Positions 13,301 to 19,714 of a stretch of DNA of 20,740 nt are shown one piece after another (the stretch's first letter is position 1; the number at the start of each line of letters is the position of its first letter). A model generated the notes under the pieces. That model was given only the letters and a program-made list of their open reading frames with translations, was not told where the DNA came from and ran no database searches. Source of the DNA: a virus. The translations under genes and the position numbers were made by a program. The stretch spans positions 1 through 20,740 of IMG/VR virus record IMGVR_UViG_3300035698_010760; one strand, given 5' to 3'.

Positions 13301-13429
13301 TTGTGGGGGCAACGTGAAACAGAACGACCCAAACATCACGACCGGCGTGAACCGGATGAGAAGTTTCATCGTATTGCGGACACAGGGGAAAAATCGTCAA
13401 GAGAGAGAGAGATACATGAAACCAGCTAA
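13151..13429 (+). CDS. Microprotein D of the array, overlapping the transglycosylase start
   Basis: 92 codons with AAAGGA eight bases before the ATG (13137-13142). The first 40 residues are family-like: MKCFMAGKNG and RMLSFVSPYRE. The rest passes in another frame over the first 150 bases of the transglycosylase gene and is highly charged, so the functional part is probably N-terminal. Its first 23 bases are identical to 13278-13300 at the start of the next gene. Translation of D would deliver ribosomes past the dpdA start, so it may serve as a coupling leader. Confidence 0.45.
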   Translation: MKCFMAGKNGNLTSYDGTMRNRMLSFVSPYREPILREREIHSNEVLHGRKLWGQRETERPKHHDRREPDEKFHRIADTGEKSSREREIHETS

Positions 13430-14306
13430 AGAACTCTTCGTGGACAGCGGGGCATACTCGGCCTGGAACCAGGGTGTCGAGATCAATATCCAAGAGTACA
13501 TCGCGTTCATCAAAGAACACGAAGACATGATCGACGTCTATGCAAATCTGGACGTGATCGGGGACGCCGAAGCAACTTGGAAGAATCAGCTCATCATGGA
13601 AAAGGCTGGACTCTCCCCTCTTCCCACCTATCACTACGGGGAGTCAATCGTGTTCCTCAGACGCTACCTCGACAGAGGACATGACTACATTGCGCTCGGA
13701 GGGACGGTGGGTGTCAGCAAGCAGATGGTGGTCTCGTGGTACGATAGAATATGGAAAGAGGACATCTGTGACAAAGACGGAATGCCGAAGGTCAAAGTCC
13801 ACGGATTCGGACTGACCACCATCCCCCTCATGCTTCGTTATCCGTGGTACAGTGTGGACAGCACGACTTGGGTGGTAGTGAGCCGGATGGGCGGAATCCT
13901 CGTTCCCAAACTCAACGAATCTGGGGACTGGGATTTCTGCAAAGTTCCGATGGTCGTCCCGGTCTCGAACAAGCCCAGTAAGAAGAGCCCACCGAAGAGA
14001 CACATCGGAACCCTCTCAACGGAGGTCCGCAAGATCGTGGACAGGTATGTGTCGGAGATGGAGTTCACCCTGGGGAAGAGCGATTTCCGATCAGTGCAAG
14101 ACGGATACGAGCTGAAGGAGGGGGAGCGGTGGACAGGGAAGAAGGCAGAGCTGGTCGTTGAAACCGTGCTCGAATCCGGTCTGGCAAACAGATATCAGGA
14201 CCGGGACATCCTGAACGTCCTCTACTTCGAGAACATGCAGGATCAGTGGAGGAAGTGGCCCTGGCCCTTCCGACCGAAGATCCAGACCCAGAGATTCCCG
14301 GTATGA
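13278..14306 (+). CDS. dpdA: DpdA-like DNA guanine transglycosylase (queuine tRNA-ribosyltransferase family)
   Basis: 342 residues. DpdA enzymes swap guanine in DNA for a 7-deazaguanine base, by analogy with tRNA-guanine transglycosylase. The TIM-barrel core starts at about 52: LFVDSGAYSAW (53-63, Asp56), VYANLDVIGD (87-96), YIALGGTVG (137-145), KVHGFGLTT (173-181), and WYSVDSTTWV (190-199, Asp194). The two aspartates fit the TGT catalytic pair. The first 46 residues (MKCFMAGN, RMRSFIVLR) form the N-terminal piece repeated in the microproteins. ATG 13278 has only a distant GAGAGAGAG; ATG 13416 (residue 47) has a GA tract four bases away and is a possible second start. Adjacent folE and queC genes support the assignment. 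Confidence 0.88.
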   Translation: MKCFMAGNCGGNVKQNDPNITTGVNRMRSFIVLRTQGKNRQERERYMKPAKELFVDSGAYSAWNQGVEINIQEYIAFIKEHEDMIDVYANLDVIGDAEATWKNQLIMEKAGLSPLPTYHYGESIVFLRRYLDRGHDYIALGGTVGVSKQMVVSWYDRIWKEDICDKDGMPKVKVHGFGLTTIPLMLRYPWYSVDSTTWVVVSRMGGILVPKLNESGDWDFCKVPMVVPVSNKPSKKSPPKRHIGTLSTEVRKIVDRYVSEMEFTLGKSDFRSVQDGYELKEGERWTGKKAELVVETVLESGLANRYQDRDILNVLYFENMQDQWRKWPWPFRPKIQTQRFPV

Positions 14307-14485
14307 AGATCTTCCCAGCATCAGGAGCACCAGGAAATGAGCCGGGACTGGAGCGAGAGGTGGTCCGGCGTCTCTTCTCTTATCATCATATAGCCGAGAA
14401 GATGTTCGGTTGTGATACCGCCTGGGATTGGTACAAAGAAAACAAAAGGAGCGAGCATGAAAATCAAGCGGACAGAGTTTCTTGA
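14303..14485 (+). CDS. Microprotein F of the array, downstream of dpdA
   Basis: 60 residues beginning in an ATGA overlap with dpdA: MKIFPASG, then LEREVVRRLFSYHHIAEKM and WDWYKENKRS. It keeps the MK-x-F start, the ERE run and RLFSYHH almost exactly as in member B, although it lies on the other side of dpdA. The end overlaps the sliding-clamp gene by 29 bases and its AAAAGGAG provides that gene's ribosome site. Role unknown. Confidence 0.6.
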   Translation: MKIFPASGAPGNEPGLEREVVRRLFSYHHIAEKMFGCDTAWDWYKENKRSEHENQADRVS

Positions 14486-15461
14486 CACACTGAAGACGGT
14501 GGCCCCCGGTCTGGCCAGTCGGGAGATCTTGGAGCAGACCGCGTCGTTCATCTTCACCGACGGAATGGTGTCGACGTTCAACGACGAGGTGAGCATCTCC
14601 CACCCGATCGATCTGAACTTCCGATGTGCTGTCCCGAACGAGGAGCTGACGAAGCTGCTGAACCGGCTGAGGACGGAAGACATCGACGTGGAGCTGGACG
14701 CCTCGGTCCTGAAGATACGGACCAAGAACAGCCTGGGTGAGATCAACGTGCAGACGGACATCACCTGCCCGATCGAGGAGGTCCCGAGGCCAACGAAGTG
14801 GTGGAAGATTCCCGCGGGCTGGTCCGAAGCGATCAACTGGTGCAAGACGACGATCTCGAAGGACCTGAGCCGTCCGACACTGTGCTGTATCCATTTCAAG
14901 GGAAACGCCGCCACCAGTACCGACAGCTTCCGTGTCATGGCCGCGACCATGAAAGGCAACGTCAGACAGGAGTTCTTGCTCCCTGCGAAGGCAATCCCAG
15001 AGCTGGCAAAGCAGGTGTACACGGGATGCTGTGTGAAGGGTGGCTGGGTGAACCTGAAAACGGCAGAAGGTGCTGTCCTGTCCTGCCGAACCTTCGGGGA
15101 CGACTTCCCAGATCTCCTGAGCATGATCAGCATCGAGGAGCCCAAGCACTTCACCCCACCGGACGGGCTGGCTGACTCCGTGAGGAAAGCCAGTGTGTTC
15201 ACAGAGAACGAGGACTTCGAAGCCGATCGGTTCGTCCTCCTCCAAGTGAAAACGGGCAAGGCGATGGTGTCCGGGAAGAGTGTGACAGGCCGATACCGCG
15301 AACGCATGGTGACGTCCTACGAGGGACCCGACTTCAGCGTTCATGTCAACCCCTCATTTCTCCTGCAGGCATGTGAGTTGGGAGCCAAGTTCCTGATAGG
15401 AGACGGCAAGCTGGTCATCGAGAACGAGCAGTTCGTACACGCAATTCTTTTGGCGGAGTAA
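14457..15461 (+). CDS. DNA polymerase sliding clamp (beta-clamp-like)
   Basis: 334 residues. Clamps encircle DNA and tether the polymerase. The N-terminus MKIKRTEFLDTLKTVAPGL is the usual beta-clamp start, and EQTASFIFTDGMVSTFNDEVSISHP is the first repeated strand pair. FLLPAKAIPELAKQVYTG and FGDDFPDLLSMI match later clamp domains. The end ENEQFVHAILLAE resembles the beta C-terminal strand, though the canonical MPMR-like end is absent. ATG 14457 follows AAAGGAG; an upstream ATG at 14412 lies inside the previous gene and is not preferred. A clamp loader gene follows at 18246, which fits. Confidence 0.85.
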   Translation: MKIKRTEFLDTLKTVAPGLASREILEQTASFIFTDGMVSTFNDEVSISHPIDLNFRCAVPNEELTKLLNRLRTEDIDVELDASVLKIRTKNSLGEINVQTDITCPIEEVPRPTKWWKIPAGWSEAINWCKTTISKDLSRPTLCCIHFKGNAATSTDSFRVMAATMKGNVRQEFLLPAKAIPELAKQVYTGCCVKGGWVNLKTAEGAVLSCRTFGDDFPDLLSMISIEEPKHFTPPDGLADSVRKASVFTENEDFEADRFVLLQVKTGKAMVSGKSVTGRYRERMVTSYEGPDFSVHVNPSFLLQACELGAKFLIGDGKLVIENEQFVHAILLAE

Positions 15462-15467
15462 AGACAA

Positions 15468-16688
15468 ATGCAGCAGGGATCGTTCTTTAACACAAAAGAG
15501 ATCTCGGATCTGACGCAGAGCGGCATGGCCCGATGTGGATCGTGTGGCCTGTGGGCGGATTGTATCTCCCCACGGATGGGGGCAACCGGAGAAGGCAAGA
15601 AAGGAATACTGATAGTTGCAGAGGCGCCCGGACAGACTGAGGACAGACGGAACGAGCAGCTCGTCGGGGAAGCTGGTGCTGTCCTGCGAGCCAAGCTCAA
15701 AGAGCTCGGCGTTGACTTGGAGCAAGACTGCCGAAAAATCAACGCGGTGAACTGTCGGCCACCAAAGAACAGGACACCGACAGACGCGGAGATAACAGCC
15801 TGTCGACCGATGCTGTTCGACGAGATGAAGAGATGGGAACCAAAGCTGGTTCTGCTCCTTGGGAACTCTGCGATCCGGGCCTACCTCGGGCACAGGTGGC
15901 GGAAGCGGCTGGAAGGCGTCTCTCGGTGGCGAGGATACCTGATCCCGGATTGGGAGAACAGGTGCTATGTACTCGCGACCTACCACCCCTCGTTCCTGCT
16001 CAGGAGCAAGGGACGGAAGGAGCTAGATCTCGTTTGGGGCCAGGACATCGGAAAGGCCCTCGGTGCGCTGGCGAAAGCACCTCTCACGGACAGGACTTTC
16101 GAGGACAGAATCTGTACGGACTACGACACGGCCATGAACCACTGCAAAAGCATGTTCCAAGGTGACGACAAGACCCTCGTGGCGTTCGACTACGAGACAA
16201 GTGGACTGAAACCACACGCGAAGGGCCACAAGATCCGAACTGTATCGTTCGGCTGGGATGATGGGCAGGTGGACGCTTTCGAATTGGATCACGAGGCAAA
16301 ACGGATGCTGCTCCGGTTTTTGATGGAGTCCCGCTTCCGCAAAGTCGCGAGCAACATGGCCTTCGAGACCGCCTGGAGCTGGCACATCCTCGGAGTACCT
16401 GTCCGGGGGTGGGTGTGGGACACCATGCTCGCTGCCCACTGTCTTGACCAGCGGCCAAAGGTCACGAGCATCAAATTCCAAGCGGCTATCCGGTACGGAG
16501 TATTCGACTACGACAGCGAGATTGAGCCGTACCTGAAGGCAGACGGAAAGGACTCCAACGCAGTGAACCGAATTGACGAGGCTCCGCTCGACAAGCTCCT
16601 CTACTACAATGCGATGGACAGCCTGTTGGAATTTGACGTGGCGGTGGATCAGAGCAGAGAGATGGGGGTTGACCTATGGACACTGTAA
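15468..16688 (+). CDS. Uracil-DNA glycosylase (family 4) fused to 3'-5' exonuclease
   Basis: 406 residues, two domains. Residues 20-200 are a family 4 UDG: four Fe-S cysteines (C23, C26, C96, C112), motif EAPGQTED (52-59), LLLGNSA (129-135), and YHPS (172-175). Residues 235-400 are the DnaQ-type proofreading exonuclease of DNA polymerase I: FDYETSGLKP (ExoI, D241/E243), SNMAFE (ExoII, usual Asp replaced by Glu300), WDTM (D318) and YYNAMD (ExoIII, Y380/D384). The polymerase domain is the next gene, overlapping by 13 bases. The glycosylase may remove or sense uracil, as in polymerases of SPO1-type phages that carry a UDG-like domain. Confidence 0.9.
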   Translation: MQQGSFFNTKEISDLTQSGMARCGSCGLWADCISPRMGATGEGKKGILIVAEAPGQTEDRRNEQLVGEAGAVLRAKLKELGVDLEQDCRKINAVNCRPPKNRTPTDAEITACRPMLFDEMKRWEPKLVLLLGNSAIRAYLGHRWRKRLEGVSRWRGYLIPDWENRCYVLATYHPSFLLRSKGRKELDLVWGQDIGKALGALAKAPLTDRTFEDRICTDYDTAMNHCKSMFQGDDKTLVAFDYETSGLKPHAKGHKIRTVSFGWDDGQVDAFELDHEAKRMLLRFLMESRFRKVASNMAFETAWSWHILGVPVRGWVWDTMLAAHCLDQRPKVTSIKFQAAIRYGVFDYDSEIEPYLKADGKDSNAVNRIDEAPLDKLLYYNAMDSLLEFDVAVDQSREMGVDLWTL

Positions 16689-18073
16689 TGAAACCAAGCA
16701 CACCGGCAGCATACAGGCTTCTGCACGATGGGATGATGGCTCTGTCCTTCGCCGAGAGGGTCGGGATGCGGGTCGACGTTGAATACTGTGAGGAGATGCT
16801 TCGCGGACTGGACGCGAAGGAGAAAGCAAACGAGCAGGCAATCAGGGACACCCACCACGGGAAGATCTGGGCCGGGCAGTATGGCACCAAGACGAACATC
16901 GACAGCGACAAGCAACTGATCTGGCTCCTGTTCAAACGACTCGGGATCAAGCCAGAGAAGATGACGGCGGGGAACCAGCCCGCAACCGATGCGAACGCCT
17001 TGCGGAAAGTCGACTCGCCCCTCATCCCGCTACTCCTCGAACGTCGCAAAATTCAGAAGACGGGCGGCACCTACTTGAAGTCAATCCTGCGAGAGCAGGT
17101 GGACGGGGTTCTCCGTCCTCACTTCAACCTGCACCTAGCCCGGACGTTCCGGTCGTCTTCGAGCGATCCCAACTTTCAGAACATCCCTGTCCGAGACCCT
17201 GAGATGGGCAAGATCGTCAGGCGTGCTTTCCTTGCCAGTCCGGGTTGCCGATTCACGGAGCTGGACTACGGTGGACTGGAAGTCAGAATCGCCGCCTGCT
17301 ACCACAAGGACCCGACGATGGTGAAGTATCTGAAGACAGGGTACGACATGCACCAGGAGCAGGCGATGCGGTTATTCGTGCTCCCTCGGGAAGAGGTCTC
17401 GAAGATGACACGGTTCGCGGCGAAGAACGGGTTCGTGTTCGCAGAGTTCTACGGAGACTATTGGAGAGACTGCGCGCGCAGCCTGTGGAACATGATCGAC
17501 GATCTCAAGCTGGCAACAGTGACGCACAAGACCCCGCTGAAACGCTGGCTGCTCGCAAAGGGGATCACCCACCTCATTTCCCGTACCGAAGCAGGGGGCA
17601 AGCCGACGGACAGGGCTTCCTTCGAGCACCATGTCTTCACGGTCGAGCGTTACTTCTGGGACAGGACGTTCCCGGTCTACGACTCGTGGCGGACTGCTTG
17701 GTGGGAAGAGTACAGGAAGCAGGGCTGGTTCCAGATGAAAACGGGCTTCACCTGCCATGGCGTCTTCAAACGAAACGACGTGATAAACTACCCTGTGCAG
17801 GGGGCCGCGTTCCACAGGCTGCTCCGAGCATACATCGACCTGACCAAAGCGATGCTGAAAGCGAAGATGAAATCTCATCTGATTGGACAGATCCACGACT
17901 CGATCGTGGGTGATATCCGGGAGGAGGAGTTCGACGATTACCTGGCGATGGCCGAGAAGATCATGACGAAGAACCCGAAAGGCTGGGACTGGATCACTGT
18001 CCCACTGGAGATCGAAGCAGAAGCAAGCCCCGTGAACGGTAGCTGGCATGAGAAAAAGGAGGTAGGAAAGTGA
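16676..18073 (+). CDS. DNA polymerase I family, polymerase domain only
   Basis: 465 residues with palm, fingers and thumb of family A. Motif A is ELDYGGLEVRIAA (D197, E202); motif B is TRFAAKNGFVFAEFYG (R246, K250, YG 259-260); NYPVQGAA is at 371-378; motif C is QIHDSIVGD (H407, D408). Motif C has Ser409 where Glu is usual. No exonuclease domain is present; that activity is on the preceding protein. The start at 16676 has GGGGG about seven bases upstream; an in-frame ATG at 16688 forms TAATG with the previous stop and is also possible. The gene ends in GTGA with the next one. Confidence 0.93.
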   Translation: MDTVMKPSTPAAYRLLHDGMMALSFAERVGMRVDVEYCEEMLRGLDAKEKANEQAIRDTHHGKIWAGQYGTKTNIDSDKQLIWLLFKRLGIKPEKMTAGNQPATDANALRKVDSPLIPLLLERRKIQKTGGTYLKSILREQVDGVLRPHFNLHLARTFRSSSSDPNFQNIPVRDPEMGKIVRRAFLASPGCRFTELDYGGLEVRIAACYHKDPTMVKYLKTGYDMHQEQAMRLFVLPREEVSKMTRFAAKNGFVFAEFYGDYWRDCARSLWNMIDDLKLATVTHKTPLKRWLLAKGITHLISRTEAGGKPTDRASFEHHVFTVERYFWDRTFPVYDSWRTAWWEEYRKQGWFQMKTGFTCHGVFKRNDVINYPVQGAAFHRLLRAYIDLTKAMLKAKMKSHLIGQIHDSIVGDIREEEFDDYLAMAEKIMTKNPKGWDWITVPLEIEAEASPVNGSWHEKKEVGK

Positions 18074-18246
18074 GCGAGAGTACCGAGATAAAATTTGGTG
18101 ACGAGGTAAGCTTCGAGCTTGGGTGTGGGAGGATGACTGGTCATGTAACGAAGGTGAACACGAATACTATCTGGGTCGTGGTGGGAGAAGGTGGTCCAGA
18201 AGTCAAACGTCACAGAGTAAAACATAACGTCAAGAAGGTCAAGTAA
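18070..18246 (+). CDS. Small beta-rich protein between polymerase and clamp loader
   Basis: 58 residues from a GTG start (GTGA with the polymerase stop; AAGGAGG at 18057-18062 as ribosome site). The stop overlaps the clamp-loader ATG (TAATG). The sequence KFGDEVSFELGCGRMTGHVTKVNTNTIWVVV followed by a basic tail has the alternating pattern of a small SH3/KOW-like barrel (GD-V-F ... G-V-x-x-V-N ... V-V). Similar segments are found attached to other phage proteins. A nucleic-acid or polymerase accessory role is likely but unproven. Confidence 0.7.
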   Translation: MSESTEIKFGDEVSFELGCGRMTGHVTKVNTNTIWVVVGEGGPEVKRHRVKHNVKKVK

Positions 18247-19154
18247 TGCTCTACCAGAAACACAGGCCGACCGACTTCTCCGGGATCGTGGGCAACGTGT
18301 CCACGGTGAAGGGGTTGTCACAAGTGCTCTCCCAAGAGGAACACCCCCACGCATTCCTGCTGCACGGGCCTCACGGTTGTGGGAAGACCACGATAGGCCG
18401 GATCATCAAGAACGTGCTCGAATGTCACCGGGACGACTTTCACGAGATGGACACGGCTGACTTCCGTGGGATCGACAGTATGAGAGAGATTCGCCGGAAG
18501 GTCCATTTCAGGCCGATGGCTGGTCCGTGCCGGGTGTGGTTGCTAGACGAAGTTCATCAAGTGACGAAGGACGGGCAAGACGCCCTGCTGAAGGCGCTGG
18601 AGGACTGTCCGAAGTTCGCCTACTTCGTCCTCTGTACCACCAACCCGGAAAAGCTGAAGAAGACGATACGGTCTCGGTGTGCTCAGTATGAAGTCCGTCC
18701 TCTCGAAGAGCGGGAGATCGGGCAGATCCTGATGAACGTCTGCAAGGCCGAGAAGACACGCCCACCGAAGGACGTGCTGAAGAAGATCGCTCTGGAGTCA
18801 ATGGGTAGTCCGCGAGACGCCTTGGTCATGCTGGAGCAGATCATCGGGATGGACGAAGCCGACATGGAGGACGCGGTTGCGCGGTTCGCGTCGGAGCAGA
18901 GTGAGATCAACAAACTCTGCCAGGCGTTCCTGAAGGGCAAGACGTGGAAGGAGGTTGCGAAGATTCTTGGGGAAATCAAGGCAGAGCCAGAGTCAGTGCG
19001 TCGAGCTGTGAACGGATACATGGACGTCGTTCTGTGTAGGAGTGGCAACCCGGTCGCTCGTGACGTGATGTACTACTTCCGGGACAACTATTTCGACAGC
19101 AATCACGCTGGCCTAACGGCGTCTTGTTATGACGTCTGCAACCCACCAGAATAG
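18246..19154 (+). CDS. Clamp loader AAA+ ATPase (DnaX/RFC-small-subunit-like)
   Basis: 302 residues. YQKHRPTDFSGIVGN is the standard clamp-loader opening. Walker A is GPHGCGKTT (41-49), Walker B is VWLLDEVH (97-104), sensor 1 is CTTNPEKL, and the arginine-finger motif is SRC (143-145). GSPRDALVMLEQ corresponds to sensor 2. The DnaX zinc module between Walker A and B is missing, as in RFC-type loaders and short phage forms. It loads the clamp encoded at 14457. No second loader subunit is in the window, so it may form a homo-oligomer. Confidence 0.92.
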   Translation: MLYQKHRPTDFSGIVGNVSTVKGLSQVLSQEEHPHAFLLHGPHGCGKTTIGRIIKNVLECHRDDFHEMDTADFRGIDSMREIRRKVHFRPMAGPCRVWLLDEVHQVTKDGQDALLKALEDCPKFAYFVLCTTNPEKLKKTIRSRCAQYEVRPLEEREIGQILMNVCKAEKTRPPKDVLKKIALESMGSPRDALVMLEQIIGMDEADMEDAVARFASEQSEINKLCQAFLKGKTWKEVAKILGEIKAEPESVRRAVNGYMDVVLCRSGNPVARDVMYYFRDNYFDSNHAGLTASCYDVCNPPE

Positions 19155-19166
19155 AGGAGACGAGAG

Positions 19167-19679
19167 ATGGACAAAGAAATGAGATTTGAGGAGCTGATCG
19201 AGATCGACCCGCTCGCTCTCGACAAGGAGTGGCGAGATCAACCGAAGCTGTTCCTGATGGTCGCCCAGCAGCTGGCGGAGATGAGGGCTATGCTCGACAA
19301 CGAAAAGGAGCAGCTGTCTTTCCTTATTGGCAAGACGGCTTTGGACTTCCGCATGAACCCGGAAGCACACGACCTGCCCCAAGGGAGCCGGGGTGTTACG
19401 GACTCGACGGTCACGGCCGCTTTGGACACCGACTTGGACATACTGACCAAGAAAGAAGAAGTTCGGAAAGTACAGGAAGCCCACGACAAGACGAAGGCCG
19501 CGGTGGAAGCCTTCGATGAGCGCAAATATGCCTTACAGGGTTTAGTATCACTGCACGGGCAGTCTTACTTCGCGACACCGTCGGAACCGAAAGACCTGAA
19601 ACCCGGAGCCGGACAGGAGTTGAGAGATAAGCAAAGGACAGCGAGAGTGAGACGACGGAGAACGAGACAAGCCGAGTAA
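19167..19679 (+). CDS. UvsY-like recombination mediator (tentative)
   Basis: 170 residues with AGAGGAG ahead of the ATG. LDKEWRDQPKLFLMVAQQLA, a long heptad-like helix through EKEQLSF, and DERKYALQGLVSLHGQSYFA give the layout of phage proteins annotated as UvsY-like, which load recombinase on SSB-coated DNA. The tail (150-170) is very basic. The gene stands immediately before a gp32-like SSB, the expected partner. The call rests on pattern and context, and it could also be an unrelated coiled-coil protein. Confidence 0.5.
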   Translation: MDKEMRFEELIEIDPLALDKEWRDQPKLFLMVAQQLAEMRAMLDNEKEQLSFLIGKTALDFRMNPEAHDLPQGSRGVTDSTVTAALDTDLDILTKKEEVRKVQEAHDKTKAAVEAFDERKYALQGLVSLHGQSYFATPSEPKDLKPGAGQELRDKQRTARVRRRRTRQAE

Positions 19680-19714
19680 CGAACCAACGAACCAACGAGA
19701 GAAGGAGACTGGGA

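Noticed and set aside
12712-13430. CRISPR-like array
   Set aside because: The repeats are unequal in length and spacing, lie at gene starts and encode related peptides; there are no uniform repeat-spacer units.
14091-15344. A 417-codon minus-strand frame opposite the sliding clamp
   Set aside because: Its translation is Leu/Arg/His-rich with no motif, and it lies antisense to a well-supported clamp gene; a high-GC third-position artefact explains its length.
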